Source: Devosia sp. Root413D1
Lineage (GTDB): Bacteria; Pseudomonadota; Alphaproteobacteria; Rhizobiales; Devosiaceae
Length of the DNA stretch: 64,000 nucleotides
NCBI RefSeq assembly: GCF_001425235.1
Contig: NZ_LMEA01000008.1
Span: 1-64,000 of the forward strand
Reading direction: 5' to 3'
Shown here: in pieces, positions 17,477 through 25,695 of the stretch
Position numbering within the stretch: position 1 is the stretch's first letter
Layout of the letters: each line of letters opens with the position of its first letter
Notes under the pieces: generated by a model
The model's database searches: none
Told to the model about the DNA's origin: nothing
What the model saw: the letters and a program-made list of their open reading frames with translations, nothing else
Position numbers and translations under genes: made by a program

Positions 17477-18829
17477 GTGAAACTGGTCGTTGTCGGAGGG
17501 GGAGGGCTACGCGCCCCACTGTTCGTCGACTCGGCATTGCGCCGCGCCGCGCGGACCGGCCTCACCGAAATCTGCCTGATGGATGTCGACGCAGCGCAGC
17601 TAGAGCTGATCGGCGCTCTCGCCACTGAGCTGGCGCGGCGCGCTGGCGGAGCTGTGACCATTTCCACCACCACCGATGCCGAAACTGCCTTTGCCGGCGC
17701 CAGTTATGTGGTGACCACGGTGCGCCCCGGCGGCATCGATGGCCGCATTGCCGACGAGCGCATCGCGCTGTCGCATGGCGTGCTCGGGCAGGAGACCACC
17801 GGGGCCGCCGGCTTCGCCATGGCGCTGCGCAGCATCCCCACAATCCTGAGCTATGCCGAGACGCTGGCCCGGGTCAGTCCTGAGGCCTGGCTGTTCAATT
17901 TCACCAATCCGGCCGGGCTCGTCACCCAGGCGCTGCGCGACTCGGGCTACAGCCGCAGCGTCGGCATCTGCGACAGCGCCAATGGCGCGCAGACCGCCGT
18001 CGCCAGATGGTTGCGGCTGCCCGAGCGCTCGGTGCGGGCCGAGGTGTTCGGCCTCAACCACCTGTCCTTCACCCGCCGCGCCGAAGTGGCCGGGCGCGAC
18101 GTGTTGCCGGACGCGCTGGCTGATGACCGTTTCCTCGCCGGCACGGTGCAGCGGGTGTTCGCGCCCCATGTGGTGCGCCGCCACGGTGTGTGGCTCAACG
18201 AATACCTCTATTACTATTACTACGCCGACGAGGCGGTGGCGGCCGGCGCCGCCGGCCCGACCCGTGGTGAAGAGATCCGCGCCCTCAACCAGCGGCTGTT
18301 GCCACGCTTGCGCCAAGCCGAGCTGCTAGCCGACCCGGGGCAGGCGCTCGATGTCTATTTCGCCTACGAGCGCGAGCGCAGTGCAACCTACATGCAGCAT
18401 ACCCATGACGACGCCGAGCCGGTCGCTGCGGTGGCGCAAAGCCATGATGGTGAAGGCTATGCCGGAGTGGCGCTCGACCTGATCGAAGCGCTGCAGGGCG
18501 GCACGCCGATCCGCACCGGGCTCAACGTCCCCAATGAGGGCGCCATCGCGGGCTTGCGCGACAGCGACGTGGTCGAGGTCAGTTGCGTGGTCGATCACCA
18601 CGGCATCCGGCCGCAGCCGATCGGCGCCATGCCCGATGCGCAGGGCTACCTGGTGAACTCGGTGAAGCACTATGAGCGGCTCACTGTGCAAGCCGTGGCT
18701 GAACGGAGCCGCGCCCTCGCCGTGGAAGCGCTGGTGGCGCACCCGCTGGTGCTGTCCTACTCGCGGGCCGAGCCGCTGGTTGAGAAATTCCTCGCCGCGC
18801 ACGCGGCCCATGTCGGGGAGTGGTTGTGA
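17477..18829 (+). CDS. Glycoside hydrolase family 4 enzyme (6-phospho-glycosidase or related)
   Basis: This 450-residue GH4 enzyme uses an NAD-dependent redox-elimination mechanism in its family. The N-terminal Rossmann strand reads KLVVVGGGGLRAPLF. The Mn ligands expected for the family are C165 (GICDSANG) and H195 (GLNHLSF). NFTNPAG around 141-147 is also conserved. The sequence after the cysteine (DSANGAQ) differs from the motifs I know for alpha-glucosidases, alpha-galactosidases and 6-phospho-beta-glucosidases, so the substrate is open. GTG start at 17477. It is coupled to a PfkB kinase (TGATG overlap) and an ABC importer. GH4 enzymes acting on phospho-sugars usually work with PTS import, so the pairing with an ABC system and a kinase is notable. 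Confidence 0.88.
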   Translation: MKLVVVGGGGLRAPLFVDSALRRAARTGLTEICLMDVDAAQLELIGALATELARRAGGAVTISTTTDAETAFAGASYVVTTVRPGGIDGRIADERIALSHGVLGQETTGAAGFAMALRSIPTILSYAETLARVSPEAWLFNFTNPAGLVTQALRDSGYSRSVGICDSANGAQTAVARWLRLPERSVRAEVFGLNHLSFTRRAEVAGRDVLPDALADDRFLAGTVQRVFAPHVVRRHGVWLNEYLYYYYYADEAVAAGAAGPTRGEEIRALNQRLLPRLRQAELLADPGQALDVYFAYERERSATYMQHTHDDAEPVAAVAQSHDGEGYAGVALDLIEALQGGTPIRTGLNVPNEGAIAGLRDSDVVEVSCVVDHHGIRPQPIGAMPDAQGYLVNSVKHYERLTVQAVAERSRALAVEALVAHPLVLSYSRAEPLVEKFLAAHAAHVGEWL

Positions 18830-19761
18830 TGCGCTCCGCCGATGTGCTGTTGACCGGCGAATACTATTGCGACCTGATCTTCGCCGGCCTGCCCGGCGTG
18901 CCGAGGCTCGGCGCGGAGCTGGTGGCGAGTGACCTCGCCGTATTGCCCGGCGGCACCTACAACATCGCCCTGGCGCTGACCCGGCTCGGGCTCGATACCC
19001 ACTGGGCCGTGGACTTCGGCTCCGACCTGTTCAGCGGCCTAGTGCTGGAGCAGGCGGCGCGCGACGGGCTGAGCCCGTCGCTGTTCAACCGCCTCGACCA
19101 GCCGCTGCGCCGCGTCACCTCGGTGTTCTCGTCCGGCGGCGATCGCGGCTTCCTCACCTATGGCGATGGCGCCATCGTACCGCCGCCTGCCGGTACGCTC
19201 GATAAGGTCCGCCCCACCTGGCTGCTGCAGACCTTCCGCTTCGAGCCGGAATGGCTGGCTTTTATGCGCGCTGCCAAGGAGCGCGGAGCAAAGCTCTTCG
19301 CTGATTGCCGCGGCGGCGATTTCACCCTCGAAACCCCCGGAGTGCGCGAGTTCCTGAGCCTGCTCGATGTGTTCTCGCCCAATGAGGGCGAAGCCATGGC
19401 GCTGACCGGCATGCACCATCCGGCGAAAGCCGCGGCGCAGCTTGCCGAACTGGTGCCGATCGTCGCCATCAAGCGTGGCGCCGCCGGCGCGCTGGTCAGC
19501 GACCGCGGCCGCTGGATCAAGGTCGCGGCCCCCGAAGTGGTGGTGAAGGACACCACCGGGGCCGGCGACACTTTCAATGGCGGGTTCCTCCTCGGGCTGT
19601 GCTCGGGGCGCTGCACCGAGGAGGCGGCCGAGCTCGCCGTGCTCGCCGGCTCGCTGTCGGTCACCGATTACGGCGCCTTGGCGGCCCCCACGCTGAACGC
19701 GCTCAAAAAATTCGCCGCTGAGCACGGCAGGGGAAAGATGTTTCTCGAAACAGCCTCGTAA
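18829..19761 (+). CDS. PfkB-family sugar/nucleoside kinase
   Basis: This 310-residue ribokinase-like carbohydrate kinase has the N-terminal substrate side with PGGTYNIALALTRLG and the C-terminal signature DTTGAGDTFNGGFLLG, including the catalytic Asp of GAGD. The start ATG 18829 overlaps the stop of the GH4 gene, so the two are translationally coupled. An upstream GTG frame is a minor alternative. It probably phosphorylates the sugar brought in by the adjacent ABC importer or released by GH4. Ribose, fructose, tagatose and nucleoside substrates are all possible for this family. Confidence 0.88.
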   Translation: MRSADVLLTGEYYCDLIFAGLPGVPRLGAELVASDLAVLPGGTYNIALALTRLGLDTHWAVDFGSDLFSGLVLEQAARDGLSPSLFNRLDQPLRRVTSVFSSGGDRGFLTYGDGAIVPPPAGTLDKVRPTWLLQTFRFEPEWLAFMRAAKERGAKLFADCRGGDFTLETPGVREFLSLLDVFSPNEGEAMALTGMHHPAKAAAQLAELVPIVAIKRGAAGALVSDRGRWIKVAAPEVVVKDTTGAGDTFNGGFLLGLCSGRCTEEAAELAVLAGSLSVTDYGALAAPTLNALKKFAAEHGRGKMFLETAS

Positions 19762-19838
19762 GCTCGGCGCTATCTTAGTAGTGATTGTCTATAGGATTTG
19801 TAGAGAATAAACACAGACCACAGACAAGGGAGTCCGAG

Positions 19839-21071
19839 ATGACTAAGAAGTGGCTTGCCTACGCCGTCGCTGCTTTGGGATTAGTGTCTCCTGCGCTTGC
19901 GCAGTCGACGATTAGTTTTGGATATTGGGGCGACCCGCCGGAGCTGCCGCCATTCGAGGAGATCGTCTCGAAATACCAGGCGGCCCATCCGGATGTGAAG
20001 ATCGAGATCCAGCACGCGCCATGGTCGGGATACTTCACCCGGCTCGATTCACAGCTCGCCGCCGGGGCCGGCCCCGACGTGTTCTTCATCACCAATGTGC
20101 CGAGCTACGCCTCGCGCGGCGCACTGGCTCCGCTGGACGACCTGATCAAGGCCAGCAACTTCCCGATCGACCAGTATGTACCGAGCTCGCTCCTCACCCA
20201 CAGTTTTGAGGGCAAGCTCTATTCCATCCCGCGCGACAGCGCCCCGAGCGCCCTCTACTACAATTCCGATGCGTTCGATGCGGTCGGCGTCGCCTATCCG
20301 AACGCCGACTGGAAGTGGGCGGATCTGCGCGATGCGGCGATCAAGCTGACCACCACCGAGGGCGGCCGCATCACCCGCTATGGCCTGGCGCTCGAATCCA
20401 ATGACTGGGCCACCTGGGTGCAGCAGAACGGCGGCAAGGTGTTCGACGATCCGCTGAAGCCGACCACCTTCCTGTTGGCCGAGCCGGCAGCGGTCGAGGC
20501 GATCCAGTATATCGGCGACCTGATCAACAAGGATAAGGTCACCCCGAACTTCCTCGAGGCCGAGCAGGCCGGCGGCACCGCCCAGCTGTTTTCCAGTGGC
20601 CAGGCGGCCATGGTGATCACCAACCCGTCGCGCCTCGGCACCTTCGCTGACGTGCCGTTCAAGTGGGCCGTCGCCAACCTGCCTGGCGGGCCGACCGGCA
20701 TCCATTCCAACCGCACCGGCGGCGCCGGCTTTGCCATCAACGCCAACAGCAAGAACCCGGAAGCGGCCTGGGCCTTCCTGCAATATCTCGCCGGACCCGA
20801 GGGCCAGTCGATCTTTGCCGGCGCCAAGGCGGCGGCGGTGCCGGCGATGACCGGCAACGAGACGGTACGGGCCGCCTTCAAGGCGCCGTTCGGCGACGTC
20901 TTCCTCAAGGAGGCCGATGTCGGCGAGCAGTTCCCGCAGTTCCCGCGCTTCGTCGATCTCTCCAACCTCTATATCCAGCCGGCGCTGGATCTGGTGTGGA
21001 ACGGCGAGAGCACTGCAGCCGACGCGATCGGCGGCATCAAGGACAAGGTCAACGCCGAACTGGCCAAGTAG
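19839..21071 (+). CDS. Sugar ABC transporter substrate-binding protein
   Basis: This 410-residue family 1 extracellular solute-binding protein has a signal peptide ending LVSPALAQ. The start ATG 19839 is preceded by AAGGGA (19826-19831). An upstream in-frame ATG (19785) lies in the promoter region and is unlikely. Typical features are YWGDPPE near the mature N-terminus, AAHPDVKIE, and the GGAGFAINANSKNPEAAWAFLQYL segment. It delivers a sugar or oligosaccharide to the two permeases encoded after the amidohydrolase. The ligand is unknown. Confidence 0.92.
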   Translation: MTKKWLAYAVAALGLVSPALAQSTISFGYWGDPPELPPFEEIVSKYQAAHPDVKIEIQHAPWSGYFTRLDSQLAAGAGPDVFFITNVPSYASRGALAPLDDLIKASNFPIDQYVPSSLLTHSFEGKLYSIPRDSAPSALYYNSDAFDAVGVAYPNADWKWADLRDAAIKLTTTEGGRITRYGLALESNDWATWVQQNGGKVFDDPLKPTTFLLAEPAAVEAIQYIGDLINKDKVTPNFLEAEQAGGTAQLFSSGQAAMVITNPSRLGTFADVPFKWAVANLPGGPTGIHSNRTGGAGFAINANSKNPEAAWAFLQYLAGPEGQSIFAGAKAAAVPAMTGNETVRAAFKAPFGDVFLKEADVGEQFPQFPRFVDLSNLYIQPALDLVWNGESTAADAIGGIKDKVNAELAK

Positions 21072-21094
21072 TCGAAACAGCAGGCCACTCTGCT

Positions 21095-21122
21095 GGCCGG
21101 GACGCGATTGGGCGCCCCGGCC
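21095..21122 (+). terminator. Hairpin after sugar-binding-protein gene
   Basis: An 11-bp stem with one mismatch (ggccgggacgc with gcgccccggcc) around a 6-base loop is followed by gttctcta. It sits 24 bases after the binding-protein stop and 27 bases before the amidohydrolase start. This fits partial termination or mRNA stabilisation that leaves the binding protein more abundant than downstream products. Confidence 0.6.
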
Positions 21123-21148
21123 GTTCTCTAGCAAAATGGATCTGACCT

Positions 21149-22024
21149 ATGCGCGTCTTCGATGCACACGTTCACTACGGCTTCTGGGACAAGCTGTTCT
21201 CGCGCGGCGCCGAGATCGGCTTTCTCGAGGCCCTGTCCGATACCTGCGAGGCATCGGGGATCGAGAAAGTCGCGCTCCTCGCCAACCCTGGCCGCGGCAA
21301 TGACGCGCTGGCCGGCGCGCTGGAGCGGCGGCCCGACCTGATCGTCGCCCTCGGTCGGCTCGAGCTCGACAAGGACCCGGTGACGCTGGTCGAGGATTTC
21401 TACCAGCGCGGCTTTCACGGCATCAAGGTGACCGGCGTCTCGCGCAACTACGATGATCCGGCCTATTACCCGTTCTACGAGGCGGCCCAGGCGCGTGGCC
21501 TCCGCATCCTGTTCCACACCGGCATCCTCGGGGGACCGGTCGATTACCTCGAAGGCGGCAAGGAGGATGCCTGGAAGGCCATCCCGGAAGGCGCCGACGA
21601 GGAAGCGCTGGTCACCCGACTGTCGCGCGGCATCAAGCGCGAGCGCTATGGCTTCTCCAGCGCCCGCATGCAGCCGATCTACCTCGATACCATCGCCTTC
21701 TATTTCCCCGAGCTGTTCATCATCGGCGCCCATCTGGGCTGGCCCGATTACCGCACCGCCTGCGCCATCGCGCGCTGGCGCCCGCGGCTCTATTTCGACA
21801 TCAGCGGCGGCGACGTGGTGCACAACCACATCGTCGAAGGCGGCTATATCGGCAAGGAAATCTCGCCGCGCAAACTCGTCTACGGCTCGGATTCGGACCT
21901 CCGCCGGGTGAAGGGCGATATCGAGCGCTGGAAGGCCGCCTTCGACACCATGGGCCTCAGCGCCGACGACCAGGATCGGATCTTCTACCGCAACGCCGCC
22001 TATATCTACGGGCTCGACAAATAG
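21149..22024 (+). CDS. Amidohydrolase-2 family TIM-barrel metal-dependent hydrolase
   Basis: This 291-residue protein has the PF04909-type metal-site pattern: DAHVHYG at residues 5-11, a barrel His in LFHTG, a His in IGAHLGWPDY, and the late Asp in YGSDSD. Enzymes of this family hydrolyse lactones or amides or decarboxylate small acids. Set between the binding protein and permease genes of a sugar importer, it may open a sugar lactone or act on a sugar derivative, but that is inference. Its stop overlaps the GTG start chosen for the next permease. Confidence 0.8.
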   Translation: MRVFDAHVHYGFWDKLFSRGAEIGFLEALSDTCEASGIEKVALLANPGRGNDALAGALERRPDLIVALGRLELDKDPVTLVEDFYQRGFHGIKVTGVSRNYDDPAYYPFYEAAQARGLRILFHTGILGGPVDYLEGGKEDAWKAIPEGADEEALVTRLSRGIKRERYGFSSARMQPIYLDTIAFYFPELFIIGAHLGWPDYRTACAIARWRPRLYFDISGGDVVHNHIVEGGYIGKEISPRKLVYGSDSDLRRVKGDIERWKAAFDTMGLSADDQDRIFYRNAAYIYGLDK

Positions 22025-22941
22025 TGGCCCCAAGTCTAGTGGCCCCAACTCGGGTCAAGCTGACGCGGGTGGCGCGCGCCGAGGAACGCGCCGCCTGGCT
22101 GTTCCTGGCGCCGAGCCTCGTGCTGTTCGCCATCTTCACCGCCATTCCGGTGATCTCGGCCTTCTTCATCTCCTTCACCCAGTGGAACCTCTTCAACGAG
22201 GTGACCTGGGTGGGCCTGGGCAATTACCTGGCCCTCGCCGGCGACGAGATTTTCGCCAAGGTGCTCGGCAACACCGCCTATTTCGTGCTGGTCTCTGTGC
22301 CGGTACAGATCGTCCTGGCGCTGCTCTGCGCGCTGGTGCTCAATCGCGGCATCAAGGGCCAGACCTTCTTCCGGGTCGTCTATTTCCTGCCGGTGGTCAC
22401 CAGCACCATCGCCGCAGCGCTCGTCTGGGCCTGGCTGTTCAACTCCAATTTCGGCCTGATCAACGCCGCCCTCAGCCTTGTCGGCGTCACTGACCTGCCC
22501 AAGTGGATGGGTTCCACCCGCTGGGCCATGCCCGCCATCATCATCGTCTCGATCTGGCAGAACCTCGGCTATGCCATGGTGCTGTTCCTCGCCGGGCTGC
22601 AGAACATCGGCAAGGATGTGCACGATGCGGCCGCGCTCGATGGCGCCACCGGCTGGGACCGGTTCTGGCACATCACCCTGCCGCTGCTCTCGCCCACCAC
22701 CTTCTTTGTGCTGGTGATCTCGATCATCGGCAGTTTCCAGGTGTTCGAGCTGGTGCTGGTGATGACCAAGGCCGGCCCCGCCAACGCCACCAACACACTG
22801 GTCTACTACATCTACCAGAACGGCTTTCAGTTCTATCAGATGGGCTATGCCAGTGCCGCGGCGATGGTGCTGTTCCTGATCGTCCTCGCCTTCACCCTGG
22901 TGCAGTACAAGCTGCAGCGCCGCTGGGTGCACTATGGGTAA
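22024..22941 (+). CDS. Sugar ABC transporter permease (MalF class)
   Basis: This permease is about 305 residues with six hydrophobic helices and the EAA-type loop DVHDAAALDGATGWDRFWHITLP. The start is uncertain. GTG 22024 overlaps the previous stop, and another in-frame GTG follows at 22039. The two lie inside a 12-base direct repeat (tagtggccccaa and tagtggccccaa, starting at 22022 and 22037), so one copy looks like a recent duplication of the start region. No clear Shine-Dalgarno sequence precedes either. It partners with the next permease. Confidence 0.88.
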   Translation: MAPSLVAPTRVKLTRVARAEERAAWLFLAPSLVLFAIFTAIPVISAFFISFTQWNLFNEVTWVGLGNYLALAGDEIFAKVLGNTAYFVLVSVPVQIVLALLCALVLNRGIKGQTFFRVVYFLPVVTSTIAAALVWAWLFNSNFGLINAALSLVGVTDLPKWMGSTRWAMPAIIIVSIWQNLGYAMVLFLAGLQNIGKDVHDAAALDGATGWDRFWHITLPLLSPTTFFVLVISIIGSFQVFELVLVMTKAGPANATNTLVYYIYQNGFQFYQMGYASAAAMVLFLIVLAFTLVQYKLQRRWVHYG

Positions 22942-23758
22942 GACCGCCACCGACTGGGTGCTGTTCGTGGTCCTGCTGATCGGCGCGCTGCTGATGAGCG
23001 GCCCGTTCGTCTGGATGATCGCGACCTCGTTCAAGCCGGCGGCCGACGTGTTCCAGTTCCCGCCGACCTTGTTCACTGCTGACCCGCAGGTCGAGAACTA
23101 CGTCCGCATCTTCTCGACCATCCCGTTCGGCCGGGCCATGGCCAACAGCCTCGTGGTCTCAGTGCTGGTGACGCTGCTGCAGCTCATCACCTGCTCGATG
23201 GCCGCCTATGCCTTTGCCTGCCTCAGGTTCCGCGGCCGCGAAGTGCTGTTCCTCATCTACCTCGCGGCGCTGATGGTGCCCTCGCAGGTGACGCTGATCC
23301 CCAATTTCATCCTGATCAAGTCGCTCGGATGGATCGACACCTATCAGGGGCTGATCCTGCCCTACGCCTTCTCCAGCTTCGGCACCTTCCTCCTGCGACA
23401 GTACCTCAAGTCGATCCCGGCCGAGCTGCTCGAGGCTGCGCGGATCGACGGCGCCTCGCACGCCCAGATCTACCTCACCATCGTCCTGCCGCTGGCCAAG
23501 CCCGCGCTCGGGGCGCTCGCCATCTTCACCTTCGTGGCGCAGTGGAACAACTTCCTCTGGCCGCTGATCACCACCACCAAGCCCGACATGCAGGTGGCGA
23601 TCGTGGCGCTGGCGACGCTGCAGGGCCAGTACAACACCGATTGGCCGCTGCTGATGACCGGCAGCGTCATCGCTATCGTGCCCGTGCTGCTGGTCTTCGT
23701 TTTCGGCAACCGCGCCTTCATTGCCGGCCTCACCACCGGAGCCTTTGGCGGGCGCTGA
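22934..23758 (+). CDS. Sugar ABC transporter permease (MalG class)
   Basis: This 274-residue inner-membrane permease has six helices and the MalG-type EAA loop (ELLEAARIDGASHAQIYLTIVLP). The ATG at 22934 overlaps the end of the upstream permease gene by eight bases. No ATP-binding subunit follows. The locus therefore needs an ATPase from elsewhere, for example the MsmK/UgpC-like protein encoded at 37280 or another chromosomal copy. ATPase sharing is known for this transporter family. Confidence 0.93.
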   Translation: MGKTATDWVLFVVLLIGALLMSGPFVWMIATSFKPAADVFQFPPTLFTADPQVENYVRIFSTIPFGRAMANSLVVSVLVTLLQLITCSMAAYAFACLRFRGREVLFLIYLAALMVPSQVTLIPNFILIKSLGWIDTYQGLILPYAFSSFGTFLLRQYLKSIPAELLEAARIDGASHAQIYLTIVLPLAKPALGALAIFTFVAQWNNFLWPLITTTKPDMQVAIVALATLQGQYNTDWPLLMTGSVIAIVPVLLVFVFGNRAFIAGLTTGAFGGR

Positions 23759-23851
23759 CGCGGGTGGTTGAAAAGCCGCAATCGTGCTTCGATTTCGGCA
23801 CGCGCTTCGGTTACGGCTTCAGCATTGCCGCGCTGGGACCCCTCCCCAATC

Positions 23852-24898
23852 ATGCTGACCTATCTTGCTGATCTCCTGACCCCGATCTGGGGTCCCGCCC
23901 GCCTGTTGTCGTCCTTCGTGATCCTCGCCACCGTCGGCTCGCTCGTCTCGGCGCTGGCAACGCTGTTCCTCCTGCCCAAACTTTGGGATCGGCTGCCGCG
24001 CGACCGGGGCAGGGCCCATGCGGTGGGCGCCGCCGACAGCGTCGGCAAACCCGTCGGCGTCGGGCTCATCATGATCCTGATCCTCCTCGCGGTCGTCGCA
24101 CTGTTCTCGCCGATAGATCCGCACATCTATTTCGCCATGGGCGCGGTGCTGCTCGCCTCCGGCGTCGGCTTCATCGACGATCGCACCGGGGGCTTAAGCG
24201 AGCTGACGCTGGGCCTGACCGACCTGCTGGTGGCGCTGTTCGTCTGCGTCGTGCTGCTCTGGGGGCAGGACACCAGGCTGTGGCTGCCGTTCGCCCCGAT
24301 GGTGTTCGACATCCCGTTCTGGCTTGGGCTCCTGATCTACACGCCGGTGGTCTGGCTCTGCATCAACGCGGTCAACTGCAACGATGGCGTCGACGGCGTG
24401 TCGGGCTCGCTCTCGGCAGTGACCATCGCCGCGCTTGGTTTCATCCTCTACATGGTGGTCGGCGACGCGGGCAACGCTAAGTACCTGTTGATCCCGTTCC
24501 GCGAGGATGCTGCCAACTGGGCCATCGTCGCCGCCATCTTCTGCGGCGTCATCGTCGGCTACCTCTGGCACAACGCGCCGCCCAGCGCGGCCCTGATGGG
24601 CGACGCCGGCTCACGCCCGATCGGGCTGTTCGTCGGCATCTGCATCGTGGTCTCGGGCAATCCGGCGATGATCTTTTTCGTCGCCCCGCTCATGCTGTTC
24701 AACGGCGCCACCGGCCTCGCCAAGGTGGCGCTGATCCGGGTGTTCGGCTTGCGGATTCTGAGCTCAATCCGCTTCCCGTTCCACGATCACGCCCGCAAGA
24801 ACCTCAACTGGTCCAACTCCCAGGTGCTGCTGCGCTTCCTGCTGATCCACCTCGCGAGCCTGTGGTTCCTCGTGATCATCTTGCTGAAGGTGCGGTGA
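23852..24898 (+). CDS. MraY-like phospho-sugar-polyprenyl transferase (stand-alone paralogue)
   Basis: This 348-residue polytopic membrane protein has about ten hydrophobic segments. It carries MraY/WecA superfamily motifs in order: FIDDRTGGLSE (DDxx site), INAVNCNDGVDGVSG, ALMGDAGSRPIG, and a C-terminal FPFHDHARKNLNW that mirrors the MraY PxHHHxE loop. These point to MraY over WecA. However, no mur, fts or other dcw-cluster gene is nearby. ATG 23852 gives the typical short N-terminus. The longer upstream frame (from 23768) is low-complexity and unlikely. It may be a second, specialised phospho-MurNAc-pentapeptide transferase or act on a different nucleotide sugar. Confidence 0.8.
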   Translation: MLTYLADLLTPIWGPARLLSSFVILATVGSLVSALATLFLLPKLWDRLPRDRGRAHAVGAADSVGKPVGVGLIMILILLAVVALFSPIDPHIYFAMGAVLLASGVGFIDDRTGGLSELTLGLTDLLVALFVCVVLLWGQDTRLWLPFAPMVFDIPFWLGLLIYTPVVWLCINAVNCNDGVDGVSGSLSAVTIAALGFILYMVVGDAGNAKYLLIPFREDAANWAIVAAIFCGVIVGYLWHNAPPSAALMGDAGSRPIGLFVGICIVVSGNPAMIFFVAPLMLFNGATGLAKVALIRVFGLRILSSIRFPFHDHARKNLNWSNSQVLLRFLLIHLASLWFLVIILLKVR

Positions 24899-24904
24899 AC
24901 TGGG

Positions 24905-24972
24905 GGTAGCGCACGGACCTCGCGGTAATCCTCCCCCGCCACGCGGGGGAGGATTAGGAGAGTCCGGTGCGC
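24905..24972. repeat. Intergenic hairpin repeat
   Basis: A hairpin pairs aatcctcccccgc with gcgggggaggatt around an acg loop region (24926-24956). It is followed by ggagagtccggtgcgcg. The same unit occurs at 65-110. It lies between the convergent MraY-like and ABC ATPase genes and could end both transcripts. Confidence 0.65.
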
Positions 24973-24975
24973 GGC

Positions 24976-25695
24976 TCAAGCCGCCGCGATCAGCGCCTTG
25001 GTGTAATCCTCGACGATAGCCCCCGAGCGCAGCTGCTCGCGGGTCAGCGTTTCCACCGGCTGGGCGTTGCGCATCACCATCAGCCGCTCGCACATGTAGC
25101 TGATCACTGCCAGGTCGTGGCTGACGATGACGAAGGTGAGGCCGAGCTCTTTGCGGAGCCGGTTGAGCAGGTTGAGGATTTCCGCCTGGATCGAGACATC
25201 GAGCGCCGAGGTGGGCTCGTCGAGCAGCAGGAGCTTCGGGCTGAGCGCCAGGGCGCGGGCGATAGCGACGCGCTGGCGCTGGCCGCCACTGAGCTCATGC
25301 GGGAAGCGGAACTGGAATTTTGCGCCGAGCCCGATCAGCTCCAGCAGCTCCGCCGTGCGGCGCTCCGGGTTGGCGATGCCGTTGATCTTCATCGGTTCGG
25401 CGATCTGCTGGCCGATGACATAGCGCGGATGGAGCGATGAGTAGGGGTCCTGGAACACCATCTGGACCACCTTGGCCAGTTGTTTCCGCGGCGTCTTCCG
25501 GACATCGGTGCCGTCGACGGTGATGCTGCCGTTCCAGGTGGCGTTGAGCCCCATGACGGTCCGAAGAATGGTGGATTTGCCCGAGCCGGATTCGCCGACG
25601 AGCCCAAAACTCTCGCCCGGCTGCACCGCAAAGCTGGTGTCGCGCACCGCCAGCTTGCCGGAGAATTCTACGTTGAGGTTGCCGATTGCCAGCAT
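24976..25695 (-). CDS. Peptide/opine-type ABC transporter ATP-binding protein (DppF class)
   Basis: This 239-residue ABC ATPase has Walker A GESGSGKST, signature LSGGQRQRVAIARAL, Walker B LLLDEPTSALD and an H-loop in VSHDLAV. It is shorter than most oligopeptide-importer ATPases because the C-terminal oligopeptide/dipeptide HPY extension is largely missing. The start ATG 25695 overlaps the stop of the upstream DppD-class gene (ATGA). It is the last gene of a five-component importer operon. Confidence 0.92.
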   Translation of the reverse strand: MLAIGNLNVEFSGKLAVRDTSFAVQPGESFGLVGESGSGKSTILRTVMGLNATWNGSITVDGTDVRKTPRKQLAKVVQMVFQDPYSSLHPRYVIGQQIAEPMKINGIANPERRTAELLELIGLGAKFQFRFPHELSGGQRQRVAIARALALSPKLLLLDEPTSALDVSIQAEILNLLNRLRKELGLTFVIVSHDLAVISYMCERLMVMRNAQPVETLTREQLRSGAIVEDYTKALIAAA

